From positions 5,707,001 through 5,771,000 of the forward strand of contig NZ_CP020028.1 of assembly GCF_002240415.1 (NCBI RefSeq): a DNA stretch of 64,000 nucleotides. Direction: 5' to 3'. The stretch's first letter is position 1. Every line of letters starts with the position of its first letter. Made by a program: the position numbers and the translations under genes. This DNA is from Paenibacillus kribbensis. Lineage in GTDB: Bacteria; Bacillota; Bacilli; Paenibacillales; Paenibacillaceae. This document shows positions 8,238 to 17,060 of this stretch, piece by piece. The notes under the pieces were generated by a model. That model was given only the letters and a program-made list of their open reading frames with translations, did not search any database and was not told the DNA's origin.

Positions 8238-10349
8238 ATGGCGACTAAACTTGTAATCGATGCGATGTGGGATGATGCACCCATAGATGTATCCGCAGAA
8301 GTGAATTTTATATGGTCTATCGCAAACAAACTGCGCGGACCCTATCAAAGTGATAAATATAAAGATGTCATCATCCCGATGACGATTATTCGCCGTTTTG
8401 AGTGCGCTCTTGAACCGACCAAAAATGCGGTTGTTGCCCAGCATAAAGCAAACCCGAACTATCCGGCTAAGGCTATGTACCGTGTATCCGGCTTTCAGTT
8501 TTACAACACGAGCGAATATGACCTTGCAGAACTCATTAACGATTCCGAGAATCTTGCCGCTAACTTCAAAAGCTACATTCAAGGTTTCTCGGCAAACGTG
8601 CAGGAGATTATCCTCTCCAACGACAAAGGCTTAGATTTTAAGACTCAAATAGATAAGATGGATAAGAGTAACCGGCTCTTGTCCGTCATAAAAGCGTTCT
8701 CTGAACTCGACTTGAATCCACAGACCATAGACAATGTGAAGATGGGGTATATATTCGAGGAACTAATAAAAAAGTTCTCAGAAAATGCCGAGGCAGGCGA
8801 CCACTACACAGGTAGGGACATTGTTAAGACGATGGTAAACATTCTGCTTGCGGAAGGCTGCGAAGACATCTTCGATGACGGTAAAATCATCACTATATTA
8901 GACCAAGCCTGTGGAACGGGTGGCATGCTCACGACTGGACTAAACTTCATTAAGCGTTATAATCCGACCGCCGATGTGCGGCTGTTCGGGCAAGAAGTAA
9001 ACCCTGAATCATATGCAATGTGCCTAGCGGAAATGCTTATCAAAGGGCAAAACGCCGAAAATATTCGCTACCGTAACACGATGGAGGAAGATTGCTTCCG
9101 AGACACTAAAATGCGGTTTGTACTTGAAAATCCTCCGTTCGGAACGCCGTGGGGCGGCAAAGATGCGCCGGAGGGCATGGAAGATGCTGTTAGGAAAGAA
9201 AGCTTAAAAGGCTTTGACGGACGTTGGGGAGCGGGATTGCCCAGCTCCGGTGATGCACAAATGCTGTTCGTACAGTCTGCTGTAAATAAGCTGGATGATA
9301 AACTTGGACGATGTGCTATTATCCAAAACGGCAGTCCGCTGTTTTCCGGCGGCACGTCATCGGGTGAGAGTCAAATCCGCCGTTGGCTTATTGAGGAAGA
9401 TTTAATAGAGGCGATTATCGCTCTGCCGACCGACCTTTTCTACAACACAGGCATTGCCACCTACGTGTGGGTGCTTTCAAAAAATAAACGCAAAGAGCGC
9501 CAAGGCAAGATTCAGCTTATAAACGCCACGGGCATTTACCATAAACTTCGCAAATCCCTCGGCGATAAGAAGAATGAAATCAGTCCCGAAGACCGCTCTG
9601 TCATCACAAAGCTTTACGCGGATTTTGAGGAAAACGAACTTTGCAAAATATTCAAGAATGAAGAGTTTCTCTATCGTGAATATACGGTAATGCAGCCGTT
9701 GCAGCGCAGCTACGCCATAACCGCAGAGCGGATAACCGCTATGCTTTCCAAGGGTGCACTCTCATCTCTCTATGACGAGGCGAAAGTCGCCGAACTGGAA
9801 AGCGCTGAGGAACTGGGCGGTAAAGACCAAAAGAAACTTGAAGGTTACCAAGAGAAAAAGCCTTTGTATGACAGCATTGTCGCTGCGCTTGAAGCGGCTA
9901 TATCTGACAAAGTGTATCTCTCGCCGAAGGCGTTTGAGCCTGTATTGGCAGACATGTTGTTGCTTCACACCGCCGACAAGAAGCTACTGAACAAAATAGC
10001 CGACGGGCTTTCCGTGATGGACAAAACCGCAGAGATTCAGCGCGACAAAAAAGGCGAGATTATATACGACAAGGAAACCAAGGATACCGAAATCGTCAAG
10101 TACGAAGAGGATATCGAAACCTATATGGCGCGAGAGGTCTATCCGCATATTCCGGATGCAAAGGCGTTCTTTGAGGAAGACCTATCCAAGAAGAAGCCCG
10201 TAATCAAGACCGGCGCGCAGATACCGTTTACCCGCTACTTCTATGAATACCAACAACCGACGCCAAGCGAGGAGCTGGAAGCCAGATTCTTGGAATTGGA
10301 GTCTGCCGTTTCTGCGCGAATTAAGAAGCTGTTTAGCGGGGTGAAATGA
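8238..10349 (+). CDS. hsdM: Type I restriction-modification system methyltransferase subunit HsdM
   Basis: 703-aa N6-adenine DNA methyltransferase. It has SAM motif I DQACGTGGM at about residues 222-230 and catalytic motif IV NPPFG at about 298. The N-terminal HsdM_N region includes RGPYQSDKYKDVIIPMTIIRR, and GDHYTGRDIV stands in place of the more usual EFFTPR. RBS AGGAGGAG precedes ATG 8238. Its stop overlaps the hsdS start (ATGA), so the subunits are translationally coupled. It protects host DNA and, with HsdS and HsdR, forms the restriction complex. Confidence 0.95.
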   Translation: MATKLVIDAMWDDAPIDVSAEVNFIWSIANKLRGPYQSDKYKDVIIPMTIIRRFECALEPTKNAVVAQHKANPNYPAKAMYRVSGFQFYNTSEYDLAELINDSENLAANFKSYIQGFSANVQEIILSNDKGLDFKTQIDKMDKSNRLLSVIKAFSELDLNPQTIDNVKMGYIFEELIKKFSENAEAGDHYTGRDIVKTMVNILLAEGCEDIFDDGKIITILDQACGTGGMLTTGLNFIKRYNPTADVRLFGQEVNPESYAMCLAEMLIKGQNAENIRYRNTMEEDCFRDTKMRFVLENPPFGTPWGGKDAPEGMEDAVRKESLKGFDGRWGAGLPSSGDAQMLFVQSAVNKLDDKLGRCAIIQNGSPLFSGGTSSGESQIRRWLIEEDLIEAIIALPTDLFYNTGIATYVWVLSKNKRKERQGKIQLINATGIYHKLRKSLGDKKNEISPEDRSVITKLYADFEENELCKIFKNEEFLYREYTVMQPLQRSYAITAERITAMLSKGALSSLYDEAKVAELESAEELGGKDQKKLEGYQEKKPLYDSIVAALEAAISDKVYLSPKAFEPVLADMLLLHTADKKLLNKIADGLSVMDKTAEIQRDKKGEIIYDKETKDTEIVKYEEDIETYMAREVYPHIPDAKAFFEEDLSKKKPVIKTGAQIPFTRYFYEYQQPTPSEELEARFLELESAVSARIKKLFSGVK

Positions 10350-11608
10350 TGAGAGAGATGAAAGACAGCGGGATTGAATGGTTGGGTTCGATCCCCAAAG
10401 ATTGGCACTTAGAGAGATTGCAATGGCATTTGAATGAAGTGAATATTTCCAATAACCCCATAAAGACTGAACAGATTCTTTCTCTTACAAATAAACTCGG
10501 TGTAATACCTTATGAAGAGAAAGGCAATCAGGGCAATAAGTCAAAGGAAAACTATTCAGAGTATAAATTGGCTTACCCCAACACAATAGTTGCAAATAGC
10601 ATGAATGTAATTATTGGTTCGGTTGGAATTTCTAATTATTTTGGCTGTGTTAGCCCTGTTTATTACGTTTTTAAACCTCTAGCAAAAGAAAGCATTGAGT
10701 TTATTAACTATGTTTTTCAAACCGTGGGGTTTCAGAAAGAATTAAGAAAATATGCAAATGGAATTCTTGAAATTCGCCTACGTGTTTCGGCAGATGGGAT
10801 ACTTAAAAGACCTATACCATATCCGTCGTTAGAAGAACAAGAACGCATCTCGAATTATCTTGCGGAAAAATGTTCGGAAATTGATTCAGTAACCTTTGAA
10901 ATTCAATCTCAAATTGATTTGCTTGAACAGTATAAGCAATCATTAATTACCGAATCCATATCTAAGGGAATCGATGGACACCCTATGACAGTTTCGCATG
11001 AGGTTCCTTGGATTTCTGGTATACCTCGTGGTTGGCGAATGAGCAAAATAAAATACGAAATTATACCACTAAATAGAAATGTCGAAAATGATGACGAAGT
11101 CATTACGTGCTTTAGAGATGGACAAGTCACACTAAGAAAAAACAGACGAGAAGACGGTTTTACGGTATCGTATACTGAAAATGGATATCAAGGTGTTAAT
11201 GAGGGGGACTTGGTCATTCATGGAATGGATACTTTTGCCGGGGCTATTGGATGCTCCGACAGTCGAGGAAAATGTTCCCCTGTTGTCCATGTCTGTAAAA
11301 CAAGTGGAAACAATAGATATTTTATGTACTGTTTGCGAAGCATGGCAAAAAATGATGTACTTTGGTTCTATGCTAACGGGGTTCGGGTAAGGTCAAGTGA
11401 TTTTCGCAATTTCAGCAGTCTGGGGAGATTTACCATTTTAGTACCACCCCAAAAGGAACAGGATGCTATTGTGGAGTTTTTAGATAATAAATGTGAAGAC
11501 ATAGATGCTGTTGTTGCATTCAAAAAATCTCAAATAAGCATTCTTGACGAGTGCAAGAAGTCCCTCATATACGAATATGTTACAGGCAAAAAGGAGGTCA
11601 CAGTATGA
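10346..11608 (+). CDS. hsdS: Type I restriction-modification specificity subunit HsdS
   Basis: 420 aa with the two-fold HsdS layout: two target-recognition domains (about residues 1-170 and 215-380), each opened by a WLGSIPKDWH / ISGIPRGWR motif. Each is closed by a helical conserved region (QERISNYLAEKCSEID…LLEQYKQSLI; QDAIVEFLDNKCEDID…LDECKKSLI). It determines the bipartite DNA target. Base composition is more AT-rich than hsdM/hsdR, as expected for a gene whose recognition domains are exchanged. It overlaps both neighbours by ATGA. Confidence 0.94.
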   Translation: MMREMKDSGIEWLGSIPKDWHLERLQWHLNEVNISNNPIKTEQILSLTNKLGVIPYEEKGNQGNKSKENYSEYKLAYPNTIVANSMNVIIGSVGISNYFGCVSPVYYVFKPLAKESIEFINYVFQTVGFQKELRKYANGILEIRLRVSADGILKRPIPYPSLEEQERISNYLAEKCSEIDSVTFEIQSQIDLLEQYKQSLITESISKGIDGHPMTVSHEVPWISGIPRGWRMSKIKYEIIPLNRNVENDDEVITCFRDGQVTLRKNRREDGFTVSYTENGYQGVNEGDLVIHGMDTFAGAIGCSDSRGKCSPVVHVCKTSGNNRYFMYCLRSMAKNDVLWFYANGVRVRSSDFRNFSSLGRFTILVPPQKEQDAIVEFLDNKCEDIDAVVAFKKSQISILDECKKSLIYEYVTGKKEVTV

Positions 11609-14600
11609 ATATGATACTGAGCGAAAAAGAATACCAAGCATTTATAATGGAGCGGTTGCATAAAGACAACGGCTATCTTGAGCCGCGCAAAGCCACTAAT
11701 TTTGACCGCCTCTTTGGCCTTGATCGTGAACTGCTTTTTCAGTTTCTTAACGATACGCAAAAGGAAATGATGGATGCTATTGCCAATATTTACAAAGATA
11801 ACTTAGAAGAAACCATCATCAACTTCATAAACACCGAAACCACAAAGAGCGGCGGCAGCTTACTTAATGTCTTAAAGAACGGCATTGAAATCTCAAATAT
11901 GCCGTTGAAACTGATGTACAACAAACCCGCCACTGACTTTAATAAAGAGTTACTGGCTAACTATGAGAAAAATATCTTCTCTGTTATGGAAGAAGTCTGG
12001 GCAAGCGACTCCGAGCGCATCGACCTTGTTATCTTCCTAAATGGTCTCGCTATTATGAGTTTTGAACTCAAATGCAATATGGCAGGGCAATCCTATGGAG
12101 ATGCAATCTATCAGTATCGTGCCGAACGTAACCCCAAGACGAGACTGTTCCGCTTTAAGGCGGGGGTTCTCGTCAATTTTGCTATGGACTTGGAAGAAGT
12201 CTATATGACCACAAAGCTGTCCGGCAGCGATACGTTCTTTTTGCCGTTTAATACTGGTAACGGTACAGGCGTGAATGCCGGCAAGGGTAACCCGCCACGC
12301 AGAGACGAAAACAGCGACTATAGCGTGTCGTATATGTGGAATGATATTCTAAAAAAGGATACCATCATCAACCTTATCACGAAGTTTATCTTTATCGAGA
12401 CGAAAGAAAAGGAAGATGAACTCACTGGTAAGAAGAAGAAGAGCGAGAATGTTATCTTCCCTCGCTACCATCAGCTTGATGTTATCCGCAAGATTCTCGG
12501 TGATGTTTACGAAAACTTAACCTCTCAGAATTATCTGATTCAGCATAGTGCAGGTTCCGGCAAAACCAATTCTATCGCTTGGCTTGCTCATAGGCTGACC
12601 TCACTCCACGATGCAGATAACAGAATCATCTTTGATAACATCATTATTGTCACCGACCGTGTTATTGTTGACCGTCAATTACAAGCGGCGGTTATGGGGC
12701 TTGAGCATAAAAGCGGACTTATTAAGGTTATGGACGATAAGTGCAACTCCGCCGACCTTGCTAAAGCCCTTGCAAGCAATACCAAAATTATAGCTACGAC
12801 AATTCAAAAGTTCCCTTACATAGTGGATTCTGTTAAGGGACTGAAAGATAAGCATTTCGCCGTGATTATTGACGAAGCGCATTCCTCAACAGCCGGCAAA
12901 GATATGGCGGCGGTTACAAAATCGCTCGGTGCGGGTGAGCAAGAATACGATGACATTCAGGACGAGATTGTTGACGAAATCGCTCGCAACGGCAAACAGG
13001 AAAATGTGTCTATATTTGCCTTTACCGCTACTCCTAAGCCGACTACTCTACAACTGTTCGGTAAGCTGAACTACAAAGGACAGCGTGAGGCATTCCATAT
13101 TTATTCGATGAAACAGGCAATCGAAGAAGGCTTTATTCTCGATGTACTTCAAAACTATACGACGTACAACACGTTCTACCAGATTAACAAAGAAGTCGAG
13201 GATGACCCTCGTTGCAAAACAAACGATGCTAAAAGGCAAATCGCCCGCTTTGTCGAGCTACACGAAACGAACATCGGGCAACGCATTGAGGTTATAGTCG
13301 AGCATTTTCGCACAAGCGTAATGTCAGAACTCGGCGGTATGGCAAAGTCTATGGTGGTAACCGCCTCCCGTGAAGCAGCTGTAAAATATCGCAAGGCTCT
13401 GGAAGATTACATCACCAAGAAAGGCTATACCGACATTCACGCTCTAGTGGCTTTTTCCGGCAAGGTTAAAGTTAAAATCAAAGATGAAAACGGCAATAAA
13501 GAAGAAAAAGAGTATTCCGAAGCGGGTATGAATGGGTTTTCGGAAGATAAACTTGCAAAGCAGTTTGATAAAGATGATTACAATGTACTGCTTGTGGCGA
13601 ATAAGTACCAGACGGGTTTTGACCAACCCAAACTCTGCGCTATGTATGTTCTGAAAACACTGAAAGGTGTGACTGCGGTTCAAACACTCTCAAGGCTTAA
13701 CCGTATCTGTCCGCCGTTTGAAAAGAAATCTTTTATACTGGACTTTTCCAACAGCTACGAGGATATAAAGGCGGCGTTTGCTCCGTACTTTACGACCACG
13801 TTGCTTTCCAATTCTGTAACTCCTACGGCCATCTATGATTTGGAAGCACAGATTGATGCTTATTATGTACTTGACCCCTCCGACATCGATGCCGCCAATG
13901 ATCTGCTTTACAAAAGCATCATTGATGCCAGGGATAAGAAAAAGCTGACTTTCTATTTCTCGAAAGCAAAGAAACAAATTGAAAACTACGATCTTATGGA
14001 GCAAACTCAGATAGTTTCACTTATGCGGAATTTCAATCGGTTTTATGAATTCTTAATTCAAGTGTCCTCTTTCGAAGATGTGGACTTACATAAGAAGTAT
14101 AACTTCATCACTTACTTGCTGTCGTATATCAATATTAAACACCCCGGCGGCGGTTTTGACCTTGACGGTAAGATTAAAGCGACTAACTTCGTACAGAAAA
14201 AAGCGGAGGAACACCAGACCCCTAACCTCGTGGCGCAGCCTATAGTAAAACTGCCTGTGGCAGATAAGTTCGGCTTGACCGAAGTCAAGGAGGAGCGGCT
14301 TTCGCAGATTATCGCCGAAATTAACTCACGCACAGGCAAAAACTACGATAACGATGTAGCCGTGAAAGCAATGTTACAGATTAGGGATATTTTGCTGAAA
14401 TCCTCTAAACTGAAAACAACCGCAAAAAACAACACGATTAAAGACTTCGAGTTTTCTTATTTAGACAGCATTGACGATGCGCTTATTGAGGGGCTTGAGC
14501 AAAACAAGGACTTCTTCTCGTTGTTGCTGGATAACGATGAAATCAAGAAACAAATGCTTGGTATATTCACTGATGAAATATATATGAGTCTGCGTGAAGT

Positions 14601-14610
14601 AGGGGAGTAA
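11605..14610 (+). CDS. hsdR: Type I restriction endonuclease/translocase subunit HsdR
   Basis: 1001 aa from ATG 11605, with AAGGAGG about 8 nt upstream and an ATGA overlap with hsdS; the longer ORF would start inside hsdS. The N-terminal PD-(D/E)xK nuclease includes LVIFLNG…SFELKC (E154, K156). It is followed by an SF2 translocase with Walker A AGSGKT (about 316-321), DEAH (423-426) and later motifs (FTATPKP, YQTGFDQPKL, QTLSRLNRI). A C-terminal HsdM-interacting helical region completes the usual length. All recognised motifs are intact, so the system is probably active. Confidence 0.95.
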   Translation: MNMILSEKEYQAFIMERLHKDNGYLEPRKATNFDRLFGLDRELLFQFLNDTQKEMMDAIANIYKDNLEETIINFINTETTKSGGSLLNVLKNGIEISNMPLKLMYNKPATDFNKELLANYEKNIFSVMEEVWASDSERIDLVIFLNGLAIMSFELKCNMAGQSYGDAIYQYRAERNPKTRLFRFKAGVLVNFAMDLEEVYMTTKLSGSDTFFLPFNTGNGTGVNAGKGNPPRRDENSDYSVSYMWNDILKKDTIINLITKFIFIETKEKEDELTGKKKKSENVIFPRYHQLDVIRKILGDVYENLTSQNYLIQHSAGSGKTNSIAWLAHRLTSLHDADNRIIFDNIIIVTDRVIVDRQLQAAVMGLEHKSGLIKVMDDKCNSADLAKALASNTKIIATTIQKFPYIVDSVKGLKDKHFAVIIDEAHSSTAGKDMAAVTKSLGAGEQEYDDIQDEIVDEIARNGKQENVSIFAFTATPKPTTLQLFGKLNYKGQREAFHIYSMKQAIEEGFILDVLQNYTTYNTFYQINKEVEDDPRCKTNDAKRQIARFVELHETNIGQRIEVIVEHFRTSVMSELGGMAKSMVVTASREAAVKYRKALEDYITKKGYTDIHALVAFSGKVKVKIKDENGNKEEKEYSEAGMNGFSEDKLAKQFDKDDYNVLLVANKYQTGFDQPKLCAMYVLKTLKGVTAVQTLSRLNRICPPFEKKSFILDFSNSYEDIKAAFAPYFTTTLLSNSVTPTAIYDLEAQIDAYYVLDPSDIDAANDLLYKSIIDARDKKKLTFYFSKAKKQIENYDLMEQTQIVSLMRNFNRFYEFLIQVSSFEDVDLHKKYNFITYLLSYINIKHPGGGFDLDGKIKATNFVQKKAEEHQTPNLVAQPIVKLPVADKFGLTEVKEERLSQIIAEINSRTGKNYDNDVAVKAMLQIRDILLKSSKLKTTAKNNTIKDFEFSYLDSIDDALIEGLEQNKDFFSLLLDNDEIKKQMLGIFTDEIYMSLREVGE

Positions 14611-14616
14611 ATCTTT

Positions 14617-14763
14617 ATAGACGCAGTATTACTTGCAATAGGCATAGTTATAGTCGTTCTGTTAGTGGGCGTGATTATTCGCCAAATCATCGGACGAAGA
14701 AGCAGGTCACTTAGCTACTGTGACCTGCTTTTTTTTGAAATTACCAGAAAAATTCGCCGATAG
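14617..14763 (+). other. Hydrophobic open frame directly after hsdR (no ATG)
   Basis: In the hsdR frame, just past its stop, an open frame reads IDAVLLAIGIVIVVLLVGV then IIRQIIGRR, a convincing single membrane helix with a basic tail. AGGGGAG lies 9 nt before an ATA codon where a start would be expected. It runs through the terminator stem, so only its first part could be a real peptide. It could be a decayed small membrane protein or chance. Confidence 0.2.
14702..14736 (+). terminator. Terminator of the hsdMSR operon
   Basis: 9-bp perfect stem GCAGGTCAC/GTGACCTGC followed by eight T. Confidence 0.92.
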
Positions 14764-14771
14764 ACCCGATA

Positions 14772-14800
14772 CGGTGAACCGTATCATAAGTAGGGCGAAA
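14772..14800 (+). repeat. Right 29-bp direct repeat (attR-like)
   Basis: Exact copy of the rlmH 3' end at 7776-7804, lying in non-coding DNA 36 bp after the hsdR terminator. It is preceded by TTCGCCGATAGACCCG, a sequence seen again at 20830 and 31407. Confidence 0.85.
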
Positions 14801-15112
14801 TTTTTATAGCGTATGCTTATAGAAATATAAAGTTCCTGAATAACGTTAGGTTTAGAGGAAATATGATTTGTAGTATTGAAAGGTGATGCTAAAGGGTGGA
14901 AAGCTGAGTACACGAAAATGGTTAATGACTTTCTATTCAATCCTGATAATTTGCTTTGCTTAGGGAAGTTTTAGGAGACATACTTACTTCAGAGGCAAAA
15001 TTGGCCGTCACAGTGATTTGCTGAAGCTAACTCTACAATCTGTTATTGTCTTAATGGATTTGTATCTAAATGTAGCATTCATGTTGAATAAGTTTATAAA
15101 GGGGCATGCGCT
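14801..15112 (+). other. Non-coding, AT-rich interval
   Basis: No supported gene. The only small ORF (14886, about 25 codons) has its Shine-Dalgarno-like AAAGGTG fused to the ATG and is not convincing. Confidence 0.4.
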
Positions 15113-15739
15113 ATGTCTTTAAATAATCAAGAGCTTCACAAGGAATCGATTAAGTACCTCACAACTGCGCCGATTCGCGAAAATGATCCTAGGTTTATGA
15201 GCGCATTAGATGATGTAGTCTATGAGTTTTTAACAAAAGAAGAGGCAGACTTAATAGAAATCTTGTATTTTAAATCTAAGAATGCCGCATGGCGAAATAA
15301 AATTCTGAGAGGTCTCATCCAATGCAAGGAATTAGAGTTGAAAGATTTTTTTCAGAAAGCTTATAAAAAAGAACGATACTTAGATATGAAACTACTCACG
15401 ATCCATGGACTGGCCCAATATGCTACCGAACAAGAGATCGACAAGGTCATCAATCATTTCTTAAAGCTCTTAATAAAAAGAGCAGAGACAACTCCTTATA
15501 ACTACTATGAATATGAGTTTCTAAGGTCTGCTTTCGGGTTTCCTCTTCTAATTAAAAAATACGGGTATTCCTGTTTTGAAAAGGTATATCAACAAGTCGA
15601 GAAACAATATCAGGATATGCCAGAAGCATTTAAGGGGCACTTGACCTTTGATGAAGATGGGAAGCAAGTTTCGTTGAGAACTCCGATGAAAATAAAGCAA
15701 ATGATAGATCGTTTTTATGAATCACGAAATCTTCGATAA
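15113..15739 (+). CDS. HEAT-repeat-like protein, unknown function (possible orphan immunity protein)
   Basis: 208 aa, helical, with repeated two-helix units (WRNKILRGLIQCKELELKDF, LDMKLLTIHGLAQYATEQEI) resembling HEAT-like repeats. RBS AAAGGGG lies about 8 nt before ATG. The gene is AT-rich and stands with the next small gene in accessory DNA just outside the RM cassette. Stand-alone HEAT-like proteins of this size occur among immunity proteins of polymorphic toxins in Bacillales, but no toxin is encoded here, so that role is only a possibility. Confidence 0.6.
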   Translation: MSLNNQELHKESIKYLTTAPIRENDPRFMSALDDVVYEFLTKEEADLIEILYFKSKNAAWRNKILRGLIQCKELELKDFFQKAYKKERYLDMKLLTIHGLAQYATEQEIDKVINHFLKLLIKRAETTPYNYYEYEFLRSAFGFPLLIKKYGYSCFEKVYQQVEKQYQDMPEAFKGHLTFDEDGKQVSLRTPMKIKQMIDRFYESRNLR

Positions 15740-15809
15740 GCTGAGTCCAAGAAGTTGAAAAGCAGCGACGACTATAACAATGATGAGGTTTGTTGAAAGG
15801 AGAATAGAG

Positions 15810-16139
15810 ATGACCGTAAAGTTTACTTTGAATTATACGGATGGAGATTTCATTGAAACCATAGAAGTTCCAATTTATAAAGTGTATCGCGAGGGTAACT
15901 CTTTTCAACTGTATCATTTAAATCGCAACCCTGCTCGTATTGAACACAAGGAATTGTTGGTTATCGATGAATCGGGGATTGCCCCAGAGTGTATGTTTAA
16001 AAGTGTCACAGAATTTTGTGAAAAAATTATCCCCTATTTATTGAATAGGAAAAATGAGTCATTGTTTTTATTCGGGGAGTATTATGATGCAGAGAAAGAT
16101 AAGATGATGGACATTGATGATATCAGATTCCCTGTTTAA
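15810..16139 (+). CDS. Small protein of unknown function
   Basis: 109 aa from ATG 15810 (AAAGGAG 6 nt upstream), starting MTVKFTLNYTDGDFIETIEV. Alternating beta-strands and a C-terminal acidic tail (DAEKDKMMDIDDIRF). No family recognised. It lies 70 nt after the HEAT-like gene on the same strand with similar AT content, and the pair may have been acquired together. Confidence 0.6.
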   Translation: MTVKFTLNYTDGDFIETIEVPIYKVYREGNSFQLYHLNRNPARIEHKELLVIDESGIAPECMFKSVTEFCEKIIPYLLNRKNESLFLFGEYYDAEKDKMMDIDDIRFPV

Positions 16140-16244
16140 TAGGCGGGGCAGCCACCTTACAAGAAGAAGAGAAAAAGTAGTCGGATTTGAGTCGATTTTC
16201 AGAGAAACAAACCGGAAGAATCGCTCCAAAACAGGAGGTTACAT

Positions 16245-16763
16245 ATGAGTTCTATTCTAAAAGTTATAGAAAAGCTAAAGTTGAACGTCTTGAATATTGA
16301 AGATGTCCCAGAGTCATTAACAAGGATGAACTATTCCGTGAATTTCAGATGCTTGAAGCATTGAAGGGTATAATACCTGTTCCTAGGGTATTGGACATTT
16401 GGTACGGGGATGAAAGTACTACTGGAGCATTGCTTCTTTCAGCAATTCAAGGTATGCCTTGTACAGGAGACATTGATGAGAAACTCTCTTTTCAAATTGG
16501 CGTGTATCATGCTATGCTCCACGAGGTTAAAACTGCTGGATATGGTTACCATGTGACTGATGGTTTTAAGCTAGTATGAAAGATGTATTCTTCACTTTGA
16601 TGGAGTTTTCTCTGCTTTACCGGATCCTGACGGACCATGCATTGTTCACATGGATTTTAGACCAGGTAATATATTGGTGAATGGTAATGAGGTTGCTGGC
16701 ATTATTGATTTCGAGAGTGCCCGTGGAGGATCGTCGGAAATAGATTTTACAACCAATTTGTAG
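16245..16763 (+). pseudogene. Aminoglycoside-phosphotransferase-like kinase, frameshifted and truncated
   Basis: A good RBS (AGGAGGT) precedes ATG 16245. The APH reading frame shifts at about 16310-16349 (frame 0 to 2), continues as ELFREFQMLEALKGIIPVPR…, hits a stop near 16577, and resumes in frame 0. There the catalytic loop IVHMDFRPGNILV and metal motif IIDFESARGG are readable up to 16763. The C-terminal helical lobe is missing. At least two frameshifts plus truncation mean it is not functional. Confidence 0.75.
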
Positions 16764-16788
16764 GGTATGAATAAGATAAAATGAGACG

Positions 16789-16812
16789 AGTCCTGCGGAT
16801 GCGGGGCTTTTT
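16789..16812 (+). terminator. Intrinsic terminator after the kinase pseudogene
   Basis: AGTCCTGC/GCGGGGCT stem (two G-U pairs), GGAT loop, five T. Confidence 0.6.
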
Positions 16813-16880
16813 GGTGTGAGTGAAGAAGAAGATTGGTCAGCGACTTATCACATATTAGGGAATAAGTGGGCGTGTTATAC

Positions 16881-16906
16881 TTGACATTAACTTTGCTTAA
16901 CAAAGT
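16881..16906 (+). promoter_or_regulatory. TTGACA box with an adjacent dyad upstream of the peptidase gene
   Basis: TTGACA (16881-16886) overlaps the start of ACTTTG-N5-CAAAGT (16890-16906). No good -10 is seen at 17 nt, so promoter function is uncertain; the dyad could be an operator. Confidence 0.25.
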
Positions 16907-17060
16907 ACCGGAAGAGGTGGAAACATGTAAGTCTTAGCCGCAGAATACAATATTCGAATTATCCCAATAAAATATAACGCAGCCTGCTATACGTTCGATA
17001 TGGTCGGTTGCCGGGATACGTATAGCATCGCTTGTGTTTACGATAAGGAGATTAACGGCG

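Larger units (their letters stand above)
7776..14800 (+). mobile_element. SCC-like cassette carrying a type I restriction-modification operon
   Basis: A 6,996-bp unit bounded by an exact 29-bp direct repeat of the rlmH 3' end. It contains only hsdM, hsdS, hsdR and AT-rich flanks. Insertion at the last codons of rlmH without damaging the gene is the hallmark of staphylococcal cassette chromosome elements, many of which also carry hsdRMS. No ccr-type or other recombinase is present, so it would be non-autonomous and mobilised in trans, or a decayed element. The identical repeats and exact fit to the operon are seen directly; the SCC mechanism is inferred. Confidence 0.7.

Noticed and set aside
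8145..8582. Minus-strand ORF over the start of hsdM
   Set aside because: It overlaps the well-supported hsdM start and RBS and has no initiation signal of its own.
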